Source: Bog-473 sp963756025
GTDB lineage: Bacteria > Actinomycetota > Acidimicrobiia > Acidimicrobiales > RAAP-2
DNA length: 64,000 bases
NCBI GenBank assembly: GCA_963756025.1
Contig: CAVWMF010000001.1
Span: 186,001-250,000, forward strand
Reading direction: 5' to 3'
Shown here: one piece after another, positions 1 to 7,965 of the stretch
Position numbering within the stretch: the first letter of the stretch is position 1
Layout of the letters: each line of letters opens with the position of its first letter
Made by a program: the position numbers and the translations under genes
The notes under the pieces: model-generated
Told to the model about the DNA's origin: nothing
Database searches by the model: none
The model's input: the letters and a program-made list of their open reading frames with translations, nothing else

Positions 1-1
1 C

Positions 2-673
2 GGACGGATGCGCATGAAGACGTTGCGGGCCGGCGTCACCCGTCTACGCGAGGAGGTCGCCGCATTGCTGGGTGTCGAGGTGGGCGAGGTCACCGGCGCA
101 TCCAAGCTCGAGGACGTACCGGCCGCTCCGGTCCTCATCGGGACCGAAGCGGTGCTGCACCGGGTCCGGCGCGCCGCCGCGGTGGTGTTCCTCGACATCG
201 ATCTGCATCTGTTGGCACCGCGGTTCAGCGCCACCGACGAGACGCTGTCGCTGCTGGTGCACGCCTCCCGCCTGGTCGGGCCGCGGCGGGGCCCGGCCTG
301 GGCGCGGGTGCTCGTGCAGACCCGTGTGCCGGACCATCCGGTGTTGCAGGCGGTGGCCCGGGGTGAGCCGGCGGACGTCTTCGCGGCCGAGGAGTCGATG
401 CGCGCCAGTGCGGGATTGCCACCGTTCTCGGCCCTGGCCGCCGTGTCGGGTCCCCTGGCCAACGGGTATGTCGACGCGCTGCGTCTCGCCGATGGCGGGG
501 CGGGGGCCGGGAGCGGAGCGGGGGCCGATAGCGGCGTCACGTTCTCCGAGCTGGGCGAGGATCGGTATCTCGTCCAGGCTCCGGGGCACGCCGAGCTCTG
601 TGACCTGCTGGCGAGCGTGCCCCGTCCCCCCGGTCGCGGCCTGCGTGTCCAGGTGGATCCCGCCACGCTCTGA
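2..673 (+). CDS. priA: primosomal protein N' (PriA), C-terminal part, cut by window start
   Basis: This is the last ~223 codons of PriA, the superfamily 2 helicase-like protein that reloads the replisome at stalled forks. The open frame runs in from the window edge, so the true start lies upstream. Seen here: the segment LIGTEAVLHRV followed by VVFLDIDLHLLAPRF, then VQTRVPDHPVLQA and GLPPFSALA, which match the order of motifs in the PriA C-terminal helicase and C-terminal domains. As in many actinobacterial PriA proteins (known from the family), the ATPase motifs may be degenerate, but that part is outside the window. It is followed by def and fmt, the usual actinobacterial gene order. Confidence 0.85.
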   Translation, partial: GRMRMKTLRAGVTRLREEVAALLGVEVGEVTGASKLEDVPAAPVLIGTEAVLHRVRRAAAVVFLDIDLHLLAPRFSATDETLSLLVHASRLVGPRRGPAWARVLVQTRVPDHPVLQAVARGEPADVFAAEESMRASAGLPPFSALAAVSGPLANGYVDALRLADGGAGAGSGAGADSGVTFSELGEDRYLVQAPGHAELCDLLASVPRPPGRGLRVQVDPATL

Positions 674-719
674 GAGCGCTCAGTGGGCGCTCTGAGGCTG
701 AGAAGGTCGTGGTCATCGT

Positions 720-725
720 TAGAAT
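720..725 (+). promoter_or_regulatory. -10 box of def, leaderless type
   Basis: TAGAAT lies 6 nt before the GTG start of def, so transcription would start at or next to the start codon. No Shine-Dalgarno sequence is visible. The same spacing recurs at several other genes in the window. Confidence 0.5.
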
Positions 726-731
726 GACCGT

Positions 732-1265
732 GTGCCTGGGTTGACGATTCGACAATACGGGGATCCGGTCCTCAAGGAGATCACCCGTGAGGTGATGGAG
801 ATCGATGCCGCGGTCGTCGCCCTGGCTGAGTCCATGATCGAGACGATGTACGAGGCTCCCGGTTCGGGATTGGCGGCGAATCAGGTCGGGGTGCAGAAGC
901 GGATGTTCGTCTATGACATCGGCGAGGGGGCCCGCACAGTGATCAACCCCCGCATCGTCGAGAGCGACGGCGAGTGGACCTATGAAGAAGGTTGCCTGTC
1001 GATTCCCGGCTTGAGTTGGGACATCGTCCGACCGAATGCAGTCCACCTGGTCGGTCTGGACCTCGAGGGGAACGAGCTGTCGATCGAGGCGACGGAACTG
1101 GAAGGCCGGGTCTTCCAACACGAGCTGGACCACCTCGACGGAATCTTGCTCGTCGAGCGGCTCGACGCCGATCAGCGAAAAGAGGCGCTCCGCATCCTGC
1201 GGGCCCGCACGCTGGACCTGCCCGCGGGGGATCCCGACGGGCTCTCGCGGATCTTCAGCCGGTAG
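732..1265 (+). CDS. def: peptide deformylase
   Basis: A 177-residue Fe/Zn hydrolase that removes the formyl group from the N-terminal methionine of new proteins. All three catalytic motifs are intact: GSGLAANQ (residues 44-51), EGCLSIPG (86-93, metal-binding Cys) and HELDH (130-134, two metal His plus catalytic Glu). The GTG start is chosen because it opens the conserved LTIRQYGDPVL segment and follows a TAGAAT box by 6 nt. It lies just upstream of fmt, which adds the formyl group that Def removes. Confidence 0.95.
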   Translation: MPGLTIRQYGDPVLKEITREVMEIDAAVVALAESMIETMYEAPGSGLAANQVGVQKRMFVYDIGEGARTVINPRIVESDGEWTYEEGCLSIPGLSWDIVRPNAVHLVGLDLEGNELSIEATELEGRVFQHELDHLDGILLVERLDADQRKEALRILRARTLDLPAGDPDGLSRIFSR

Positions 1266-1312
1266 TCGCAGATCCTCTTCCGCGCCGGGCGTTGTCGGCA
1301 CGGGCGCTGCCC

Positions 1313-1318
1313 TACGGT
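1313..1318 (+). promoter_or_regulatory. -10-like box of fmt, leaderless type
   Basis: TACGGT sits 6 nt before the GTG start of fmt, the same geometry as at def. No ribosome binding site is visible between the two. It could instead be chance in a short intergenic gap. Confidence 0.35.
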
Positions 1319-1324
1319 GGGCGA

Positions 1325-2284
1325 GTGGCACGATTCGCATTCCTCGGGACGCCGGACATGGCCGTCCGGCCATTGCGGGAACTGGTCGCTGCCGGACATG
1401 ACATCGCACTCTGCATCACCCGCCCCGACCGGCGACGGGGAAGGGGAGGGGTGGTCACCCCCAGCCCGGTCAAGGAAGCGGCCCTCGCGCTCGGCTTGCC
1501 GGTTTCGCACTCCATGGAGGACGTGGCCGACGCCGGCGTCGAGTTGGCCGTGGTGGTGGCCTACGGCCGGATCATTCCCCTGACCCTGCTCGAGCGGGTC
1601 CCCATGGTGAACCTCCACTTTTCGCTCTTGCCGCGTTGGCGGGGCGCGGCGCCGGTCGAACGGGCGATCCTGGCCGGAGACACCGAGACGGGGGTATGCG
1701 TGATGAAGGTCGAGGAAGGGCTCGATACCGGACCGGTCTATGCCCGTCGCGTCGTGCCGATCGGGAGCGACACGGACCTCGTGGCGCTGCGGGCCGAACT
1801 GGTCAAGGTCGGCAGCGCTCTCCTGGTGGAGTCCCTCGCCGGCGGGCGGGCCGGCCTGCCCGTGCCGCAACCCCAGGAGGGGGAGCCCACCATCGCGTCG
1901 AAGGTGACCCCCGAGGACCTGCACCTTCACTGGGAGGACACCGCGACCCAGCTGCACCGAGTGGTGCGCCTCGACCGCGCCTGGACGACATTCCGCGGCA
2001 GGCGGCTCGGGATCTTGCAGGCGACACCCTCCGAAGCAGAGCCCGAGTCCGAGTCGGACTCGGGGCCCGGGGAGCATGGCGGCCCGCCGGGGATTCCTCC
2101 GGCAGCCCCCCCGGGGATTCCTCCGGCAGCCCCCCCGGGGACATTGGTGGGGACGTCGGTCGTCACCGGCCGGGGCACATTGCAGCTGCAACGCGTACAG
2201 CCGGAGAGCCGAGCGCCCGTGGCGGCGGAGGATTGGGTCCGCGGCGTGCGTCTCACGGTCGGTGAGCGCCTCGGCAGCGAGTAA
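1325..2284 (+). CDS. fmt: methionyl-tRNA formyltransferase
   Basis: Formylates Met-tRNAfMet with 10-formyl-THF before translation initiation. 319 residues. The GTG start gives the standard N-terminus ARFAFLGTPDMAV. The catalytic signature HFSLLPRWRGAAP is at residues 98-110, and the C-terminal substrate-binding domain follows from about residue 205. Odd feature: the C-terminal domain carries an inserted linker of acidic/Ser residues followed by a Gly-Ile-Pro-Pro-Ala repeat, encoded by a 24-bp direct repeat (2087-2134). The DNA just before it can form a 9-bp hairpin. The insert lies between conserved strands, so it is probably a disordered loop. Confidence 0.95.
   Translation: MARFAFLGTPDMAVRPLRELVAAGHDIALCITRPDRRRGRGGVVTPSPVKEAALALGLPVSHSMEDVADAGVELAVVVAYGRIIPLTLLERVPMVNLHFSLLPRWRGAAPVERAILAGDTETGVCVMKVEEGLDTGPVYARRVVPIGSDTDLVALRAELVKVGSALLVESLAGGRAGLPVPQPQEGEPTIASKVTPEDLHLHWEDTATQLHRVVRLDRAWTTFRGRRLGILQATPSEAEPESESDSGPGEHGGPPGIPPAAPPGIPPAAPPGTLVGTSVVTGRGTLQLQRVQPESRAPVAAEDWVRGVRLTVGERLGSE
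2087..2140 (+). repeat. 24-bp tandem repeat inside fmt
   Basis: Two perfect 24-bp units plus a 6-bp partial unit encode GIPPAAPP twice. Because the unit is a multiple of three, copy-number change would keep the fmt frame. Confidence 0.85.
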
Positions 2285-2286
2285 AC

Positions 2287-3093
2287 ATGTGTTTGGTGAC
2301 CGTGACGCCCATTGAGGGATGGAACCCCGATCAGTACGAGCGCTTCCATGCCGAACGCCGTCAGCCGTTCGACGATCTGGTCGCCCTCTGTCAACCTGTC
2401 CCCGCCGGTCGCGTCGTCGACCTCGGATGTGGGACCGGACACCTCACGGCGGAACTGCACGAGCGGATGGAAGCGGCCGAAACGGTCGGGATCGACTCCT
2501 CCGAGTCCATGTTGGCCCGCGCCCAGGCCGATCACGGAGACGTGCCCGGTCTGTCGTTCGCCCTCGGCGATATCGGGACGTGGCTCGGCCACGATCTGGA
2601 TCTGGTCTTTGCCAACGCCTCGTTGCAGTGGGTGGACGATCACCTCAACCTGCTGGCGAGGATGCGCACCGCCCTCGGACAGGGTGGGCAGATCGCGTTC
2701 CAGGTTCCGTCGAATTTCCGGCACCCGTCGCACCTGTTGGCGTTACAGGTCGCCAACGAGCCCCCCTTCATCGATGCGTTGGAGGAGGACATCCCCGAGG
2801 ACCGGGGCCGCTTCGTGCTCTCGCCCGAGATCTACGCGGACCTGCTCTATGAGCTCGGAGCGAAGAAGCAGGTCGTCCGCATGGAGGTCTACGGGCACGA
2901 GCTTTCGTCCACGGCCGACGTCGTCGAGTGGGTGATGGGCACGCTCCTCACCCCCTATCGCACCCGGCTCACGCCCGAGCTCTTCTCGGCCTTCGTCGAT
3001 CGTTACCGGGAACGCCTGCTCGAAGAGCTCGGCGAGCGCGAGCCGTACTTCTACGGTTTCCGGCGCATCCTGTGTTGGGCCCGGTTCAGTTGA
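2287..3093 (+). CDS. trans-aconitate 2-methyltransferase-like class I SAM methyltransferase
   Basis: A 268-residue soluble methyltransferase of the Tam family, which methylates trans-aconitate or related acids with SAM. Seen: WNPDQYERFHAERRQPFDDL at the N-terminus (typical Tam start), the SAM-binding motif VVDLGCGTGHLT at about 43-54, acidic motif II near VGIDSSESM, and NASLQWV, the post-II motif of Tam. The gene starts 2 nt after fmt and its stop overlaps a possible in-frame TTG of rpe. In many actinobacteria the rRNA methylase gene rsmB sits between fmt and rpe, so a Tam-like gene here is a variation. The substrate is inferred from family resemblance only. Confidence 0.8.
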   Translation: MCLVTVTPIEGWNPDQYERFHAERRQPFDDLVALCQPVPAGRVVDLGCGTGHLTAELHERMEAAETVGIDSSESMLARAQADHGDVPGLSFALGDIGTWLGHDLDLVFANASLQWVDDHLNLLARMRTALGQGGQIAFQVPSNFRHPSHLLALQVANEPPFIDALEEDIPEDRGRFVLSPEIYADLLYELGAKKQVVRMEVYGHELSSTADVVEWVMGTLLTPYRTRLTPELFSAFVDRYRERLLEELGEREPYFYGFRRILCWARFS

Positions 3094-3116
3094 GGTCCCC
3101 GGGTCCCACCGGCCTG

Positions 3117-3773
3117 GTGCGCATCGCCCCCTCCGTGCTCTCGGCGGACTTCGGGGCACTGGCCGAGCAGGTGGGCGAGGTGACGGCCTCGGCCGATTGG
3201 CTCCACGTCGACGTCATGGACGGGCACTTCGTGCCGAACCTCACCATCGGCCCTCCGGTGGTCTCCTCGCTCCGCCGGCACACCCCGCTCTTCTTCGACT
3301 GTCATCTGATGATGACGAATCCGGAGAAGTACCTCAAGGACTTCGCCGATGCGGGCGCGGACGGATGCAGCGTGCACGTGGAGATCGGCAACACGCCGGC
3401 ACTGATCGCCCAGATGCGCCAGCTCGGGCTCCGCGCCGGATTGGCGTTGAACCCCGACACGCCCTTCGAGGCCGTCGCCCCGTTCTTGGACAGCGTGGAC
3501 CTCGTGCTGTGCATGACGGTCTTCCCCGGGTTCGGTGGCCAGGAGTTCATGGCCGAGGTGCTCGACAAGGTGCGCCAGGTCCGTCAGGCGATCGACGCCG
3601 GTTCGCTCGCGGTGGATCTCGAGGTCGACGGCGGAATCGATGTGGACACGGCCCCTCGGGCCGCGGAGGCCGGCGCCAATGTGTTCGTGGCGGGGAGTGC
3701 CATCTTCGGGCACGATCGTCCGTGGGAGGCCGCCGACAAGATCCGGGGGTCGATCGAGGCGAGCAGGGCCTGA
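3117..3773 (+). CDS. rpe: ribulose-phosphate 3-epimerase
   Basis: A TIM-barrel epimerase interconverting ribulose-5-phosphate and xylulose-5-phosphate in the pentose phosphate pathway; ribulose-5-phosphate is also the substrate of RibB nearby. Seen: APSVLSADF at the N-terminus, the metal and catalytic motif DVMDGHFVPN, HLMM, MTVFPGFGGQ, and the second catalytic Asp in EVDGGID. The GTG start places the conserved RIAPSVLSADF at once; a TTG at 3090, overlapping the previous stop, is an alternative. About 218 residues, normal for the family. Confidence 0.95.
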   Translation: MRIAPSVLSADFGALAEQVGEVTASADWLHVDVMDGHFVPNLTIGPPVVSSLRRHTPLFFDCHLMMTNPEKYLKDFADAGADGCSVHVEIGNTPALIAQMRQLGLRAGLALNPDTPFEAVAPFLDSVDLVLCMTVFPGFGGQEFMAEVLDKVRQVRQAIDAGSLAVDLEVDGGIDVDTAPRAAEAGANVFVAGSAIFGHDRPWEAADKIRGSIEASRA

Positions 3774-3783
3774 ACGTGATCAG

Positions 3784-4157
3784 GTGAAGCGCGCGCTCGT
3801 CGCCGGCGGTGGCATCCTCGGAACCTGGCATGCATTCGAGCTCTGCCGTGTCGGCTACTCGGTGCAGCACCTCGAGGCCGAGGTGGCGCCGCAGGGAGCC
3901 TCGGTGCGTAACTTTGGTCTCCTCTGGGTCAGCGGACGACGGAACGGGGCGGAGCTCGACGCGGCCCCGTGGGCCATCACCTACGTGGGGCCCGACGAGG
4001 TGGTTGCGCTGAATCCCGCGGTCCGCGGTGATGTCGCCGGGGGCCTTCATTGGTCCTCCCCGGTGTGTGGCTGGTGAGCGGTCCCGGCGGTCGGGGCATG
4101 ACGTGTGCACCGGCGATCGCGGCCGACACGTTGACGGCGGCGGGGGTAGTCCCATGA
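3784..4157 (+). pseudogene. remnant of FAD-dependent oxidoreductase (TIGR03364-like, phosphonate-associated)
   Basis: Only fragments remain of a protein that is usually about 365 residues. The first 60 codons carry the FAD-binding glycine motif (VAGGGILGTWHAFEL) and the family signature GASVRNFGLLWVSGR. A short middle piece (ALNPAVRGDVAGGLHW) follows after an evident deletion. The C-terminus (SGPGGRGMTCAPAIA) is readable only in another frame, ending in a TGA at 4155-4157 that overlaps the ATG of the next gene. Missing sequence of roughly 240 residues cannot be explained by a single-base error. Members of this family are typically found beside phosphonatase-like hydrolases, as here. Identification rests on these signatures from memory. 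Confidence 0.7.
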
Positions 4158-4847
4158 TCGGCCCGTTCGCCTTGGTCGTGCTCGATATGGCCGGGACCAC
4201 CGTCCGCGATGACGGCGCCGTGGACGAAGCGTTCGCCAGTGCGCTGTCGGCGGTCGGCGTGGCGCCCGACAGCCCGCAGTTCGCGTCGGCGCAGGTCTAC
4301 GTGCGCGACACGATGGGTCAGTCCAAGGCCGACGTCTTCGCCGCGCTGCTGGAGCCGCTGGCGGCCGCCCGGGCCACCATCGCGTTCGCCGAGGCCTACG
4401 AACGCATCGTCGCCGCCGGACGTGTCCTCCCGATGGAAGGCGCTGTCGAGACCTTTGCCACGCTGCGGGCGCACGAGGTCAAGGTCTGCCTGACGACGGG
4501 CTTCGCGCCACGCACCCGCGATGCGCTCATTGCGTCGTTGGGGTGGCAGACGCAGATCGATCTCGCTCTGTCCCCGGTCGACTGCGGCCGTGGTCGCCCG
4601 GCGCCGGACATGATCTTCGGCGCTATGCAGCGGCTGGACGTCCCCGACGCCGGTGCGGTGGCCGTGGTGGGGGACACGGTGAGCGATCTCGAGGCGGGCA
4701 CGCAACGCGGGCGCCCGCGCCGTCATCGGGGTGCTCACGGGAGCCCATGATCGGGCCACGCTTTCGACCGCCCCCCACACCGATCTGCTCGAGGACCTCT
4801 CGGGGCTCCTCGGCGTGCTCGGTGGTCGGACGCGGCCGATTCCCTGA
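4154..4847 (+). pseudogene. phosphonatase-like HAD hydrolase, frameshifted
   Basis: A HAD-superfamily hydrolase similar to phosphonoacetaldehyde hydrolase-like proteins. Seen in the first frame: the catalytic DMAGTTV (motif I, residues 10-16), a helical cap, LTTGFAPRTRD (motif II Thr), and VVGDTVSDLEAG (motif IV). Just after that, near 4700, the frame breaks. The expected continuation (NAGARAVIGVLTGAH, then LLEDLSGLLGVL) is in a different frame and ends at the TGA at 4845-4847. A one-base insertion would explain it. The ATG overlaps the stop of the upstream oxidoreductase remnant, so the two were once translationally coupled. It could be a real pseudogene, given its decayed partner, or a sequence error. 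Confidence 0.75.
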
Positions 4848-4907
4848 CAGACTGGACCCGACGTGCGAGAAGAGAGGCCCAGGCCAGGTCCGGAGGACGG
4901 CGAGCGC

Positions 4908-5897
4908 ATGAGCAATGACATGTTCATGGAGAGAGCCATCGCCGCCGGCGACTCGGTGCGGGGCAGCACGGCGCCGAATCCCTGGGTCGGCTGTGTCGTG
5001 GTGTCCGCACGCGACCCGGCACAGGTCTTCGAGGGCGCGACCGCCCCTCCCGGCGGCCCCCACGCAGAGGTCACGGCGCTGGCCCGGGCCGGCGAGCATG
5101 CCAGGGGTGCGACGCTGTTCACCACCCTGGAGCCCTGCGACCACCATGGGCGGACGCCGCCCTGTACCGACGCCATCATCGCGGCGGGCGTGGCCCGCGT
5201 GGTCATCGCCGTGGAGGACCCGGACCCGCAGGTGGCGGGCCAGGGGGTCACGGCACTGCGGGCAGCGGGGATCGAGGTGACCGTCGGGACGGCCGCGGCC
5301 GCGGTCACCGAGCAGCTGGCGCCCTATCTCAAGCACCGCACGACCGGTCGGCCCTGGGTGATCCTCAAGCTGGCGTCCAGCCTCGATGCGCGCACCGCCG
5401 CCCCGGACGGGACCAGCCGCTGGATCACCGGGGAAGAGGCCCGGGAGGACGTCCATCGCCTGCGGGCCCGCTCGGACGCGATCCTGGTGGGGGCGGGCAC
5501 CGTCCGGGCCGACGATCCCGCATTGACGGTCCGGTTGGGTGGCCGGCCGGCCCCCACGCAGCCGCTGCGGGTGGTCCTCGGGGCGGCCCCGCCAGGGGCG
5601 AAGATCCTCCCGGCCCTCGAGCTGTCGGGACCGCTGGACGATGTGCTCGTCGAATTGGGACAGCGCGGTGTCCTGCAATTGCTGGTCGAGGGGGGTGCCT
5701 CGGTGGCCCATGCTTTCCATGCCGCGGGGCTGGTGGACCGGTACGTGTTCTATCTCGCCCCGGCGCTTTTCGGGGGCGATGACGGTCGCCCGATTTTCGC
5801 GGGACCGGGAGCTGGCACAATTGGGGATGTCTGGCGAGGAAAGTTGGTTTCCGTGGAGCGACTGGGAGAGGATCTTCGAGTGGAGGTTGCAGCCTGA
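4908..5897 (+). CDS. ribD: bifunctional diaminohydroxyphosphoribosylaminopyrimidine deaminase / 5-amino-6-(5-phosphoribosylamino)uracil reductase
   Basis: Catalyses the second and third steps of riboflavin synthesis from GTP. The N-terminal deaminase half has the zinc motif HAEVTAL (about residue 50) and the PCDHHGRTPPC ligands. The C-terminal reductase half begins near LKLASSLDART and has the NADPH-binding DAILVGAGTVRADDP and LLVEGGASVAHAF. 329 residues from the ATG at 4908, shorter than typical (~360) but with all motifs. GGAGG lies 11 nt upstream; a GTG at 4863 is an alternative start. Its stop overlaps the ribBA start. Confidence 0.93.
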   Translation: MSNDMFMERAIAAGDSVRGSTAPNPWVGCVVVSARDPAQVFEGATAPPGGPHAEVTALARAGEHARGATLFTTLEPCDHHGRTPPCTDAIIAAGVARVVIAVEDPDPQVAGQGVTALRAAGIEVTVGTAAAAVTEQLAPYLKHRTTGRPWVILKLASSLDARTAAPDGTSRWITGEEAREDVHRLRARSDAILVGAGTVRADDPALTVRLGGRPAPTQPLRVVLGAAPPGAKILPALELSGPLDDVLVELGQRGVLQLLVEGGASVAHAFHAAGLVDRYVFYLAPALFGGDDGRPIFAGPGAGTIGDVWRGKLVSVERLGEDLRVEVAA

Positions 5898-7117
5898 TGG
5901 GGTTCTCAGAAGTCAAGGAGGCCATCGACGCCATCGGGCGCCTCGGCATGGTCGTCGTGGTGGACGACGAGGACCGGGAGAACGAAGGTGACCTGGTCAT
6001 GGCCGCTGAGGCGGCCACGCCGGAGAACATCGCGTTCTTCTTGGCCCACACCTCGGGGGTCATCTGCGTGCCCCTGCTGCCCGAGCGGGCCGATGCGCTG
6101 GACCTGCCCCTCATGGTGACGGCGAACACCGAGGCGCAGCGGACCGCGTTCACCGTCAGCGTCGACTTCCGGCACGGGACCACGACCGGTATCTCGGCCA
6201 CCGACCGCTCCTCGACCATCGGCGCCCTCATCGACCCGGCGACCCGCCCCAACGACCTGAACCGGCCCGGTCACATCTTCCCCCTGCGCTACCGCGCCGG
6301 CGGCGTCCTCAAGCGGGCCGGGCACACCGAGGCGACCGTCGACCTCAGCCGGGCCGCCGGCCTCTCGGCCGCGGGCGTGCTCTGCGAGATCGTGACCGAG
6401 GACAAATCGGAGATGGCCCGCCTCCCCGACCTGGAGCGGTTCGCCAAGAAGCACGATCTCCCGATCATCTCGATCGCCGACCTGATCCGGTACCGCCGCC
6501 GGAACGAGAAGCTCGTGCGCCTCGTCTCCGAGGCGCGGATCCCGGCGGCCGAAGGCGAGTTCCGGGCCTATGTGTACGAGAACGTGCTCGATGGCGAGCA
6601 GCATCTCGCCCTCGTGATGGGTGAGGTCGCCGGTCACGAAGACGTGCTCGTCCGCGTCCACTCCGAGTGTCTGACGGGAGACGTCTTCGGTTCTTTGCGC
6701 TGCGACTGCGGGCCGCAGCTCCGGGCGTCGTTGGATCGGATCGAGGCAGAGGGCCGGGGCGTCCTGATCTATCTGCGCGGTCACGAGGGACGAGGCATCG
6801 GGCTGGGTCACAAGATCCGCGCCTACCAGTTGCAGGAGGAGGGACACGACACCGTCGATGCAAACCTGCAGCAAGGTCTGCCCGTCGACAGCCGCGAGTA
6901 CGGCATCGGGGCGCAGATGCTGGTCGACCTCGGTGTGACGACCATGAGGGTCATGACCAACAACCCGGCCAAGTACGGCGGTCTCGAAGGATTCGGCCTC
7001 GACATCACCGAGCGCATCCCGCTGCAGCTGACGGCCAATCCCGAGAACATCGCCTACCTGCGGACGAAGCGGGAGCGGATGGGGCACATCCTGCACGGCC
7101 TTGACGACGTTCTCTGA
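5897..7117 (+). CDS. ribBA: 3,4-dihydroxy-2-butanone-4-phosphate synthase / GTP cyclohydrolase II
   Basis: Bifunctional enzyme feeding both branches of riboflavin synthesis: RibB makes dihydroxybutanone phosphate from ribulose-5-phosphate, RibA opens GTP. RibB half (1-200): VVVDDEDRENEGDLVMAAE and RPGHIFPLRYRAGGVLKRAGHTEA. RibA half (from about 210): VRVHSECLTGDVFGSLRCDCG, with the three zinc cysteines intact, then YLRGHEGRGIGL and NPAKYGGL. 406 residues, normal. ATG overlaps the ribD TGA by one base. The riboflavin synthase gene ribE, usually between ribD and ribBA, is absent here. Confidence 0.96.
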   Translation: MGFSEVKEAIDAIGRLGMVVVVDDEDRENEGDLVMAAEAATPENIAFFLAHTSGVICVPLLPERADALDLPLMVTANTEAQRTAFTVSVDFRHGTTTGISATDRSSTIGALIDPATRPNDLNRPGHIFPLRYRAGGVLKRAGHTEATVDLSRAAGLSAAGVLCEIVTEDKSEMARLPDLERFAKKHDLPIISIADLIRYRRRNEKLVRLVSEARIPAAEGEFRAYVYENVLDGEQHLALVMGEVAGHEDVLVRVHSECLTGDVFGSLRCDCGPQLRASLDRIEAEGRGVLIYLRGHEGRGIGLGHKIRAYQLQEEGHDTVDANLQQGLPVDSREYGIGAQMLVDLGVTTMRVMTNNPAKYGGLEGFGLDITERIPLQLTANPENIAYLRTKRERMGHILHGLDDVL

Positions 7118-7138
7118 GCCGGGGGCGGGCGCGAGCTG

Positions 7139-7675
7139 ATGGCCGGCGCTGATCTGTTGCCCCTGCCCGAGGGGGCCATCGACGAGGTGGCGGCCCGAGT
7201 GGGGTCCTCGTTGCGGGGAGACCACGCCGGGACGGGCCTACGCATCGGCATCGCCTGTGCGCTGTTCAACGGCGGCATCTCGTTGCGGCTGCTGAACGGG
7301 GCTCTGGACGCCTTGGCCGAGGCGGGCACCGAACGCAACGACGTGACCGTGGCCTGGGCGCCCGGGGCATTCGAGCTCCCTCTGGTCGCCCGGGCCTTCG
7401 CGGCGGCCGGCAAGGTCGACGCCGTGCTGTGCTTCGGTGCGGTCGTGCGGGGCGAGACCGGGCACTACGACTTCGTGGCGGGGGAGTGCGCCTCGGGAAT
7501 TCAGCAGGTGCAGCTCTCGACCGGGATGCCGGTCATCTTCGGCGTGCTGACCACCGAGACGTTGGAGCAGGCGCTGGCTCGTTCCGAGCCGGACGACGCG
7601 GGGAACAAGGGTCGCGAAGCGGCATTGACCGGGATCGAGATGGTGCGCCTGCTGCGGAGTGGGCCTCTTTCCTGA
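7139..7675 (+). CDS. ribH: 6,7-dimethyl-8-ribityllumazine synthase
   Basis: Condenses the two riboflavin precursors into lumazine, normally as an icosahedral or pentameric shell. Seen: IGIACALFNGGIS, VAWAPGAFELPLVA (substrate loop), FGAVVRGETGHYDFV with the catalytic His, and GVLTTETLEQALARS. 178 residues, with about 20 extra residues at the N-terminus before the conserved core. It starts 21 nt after ribBA and is probably the last gene of the rib operon. Confidence 0.95.
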   Translation: MAGADLLPLPEGAIDEVAARVGSSLRGDHAGTGLRIGIACALFNGGISLRLLNGALDALAEAGTERNDVTVAWAPGAFELPLVARAFAAAGKVDAVLCFGAVVRGETGHYDFVAGECASGIQQVQLSTGMPVIFGVLTTETLEQALARSEPDDAGNKGREAALTGIEMVRLLRSGPLS

Positions 7676-7965
7676 TCACGTGCATCACGTGCCAACGACA
7701 TCAGCGCACCCCCTCACCGATATCGTCAGTCTGGTCGATGCCCAGCCGCGACGAATCTGCCCGGCTGTACTCGAACAGCACAGGCCAGTGCCCGCCTATG
7801 GCGTTCTGGTCGCCCAAGTCTGGCGTCGGGGATGGCCCCGATCACGGTGAAGATCGGCGTGACGGCGGGCGGGAAAGTGGGGAGGTCGGTCCTGCACTCG
7901 ATGCGTCGCTCCTGACGCAGCGCCGGCGTCAGGGTAGAGGTCCTCTTCCGCGAGGATGGCAGCCC
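7676..7965 (+). other. 290-bp gap after the rib operon, no gene recognised
   Basis: Short open frames here lack conserved features. The beginning contains CACGTG twice close together (around 7677-7693). No clear terminator hairpin with a T-run was seen. Confidence 0.4.

Noticed and set aside
537..1409. 290-codon minus-strand frame opposite def
   Set aside because: Def on the plus strand is unambiguous; this is its shadow.
4848..4907. FMN riboswitch ahead of ribD
   Set aside because: The short gap cannot hold one and no RFN-element sequence is visible.
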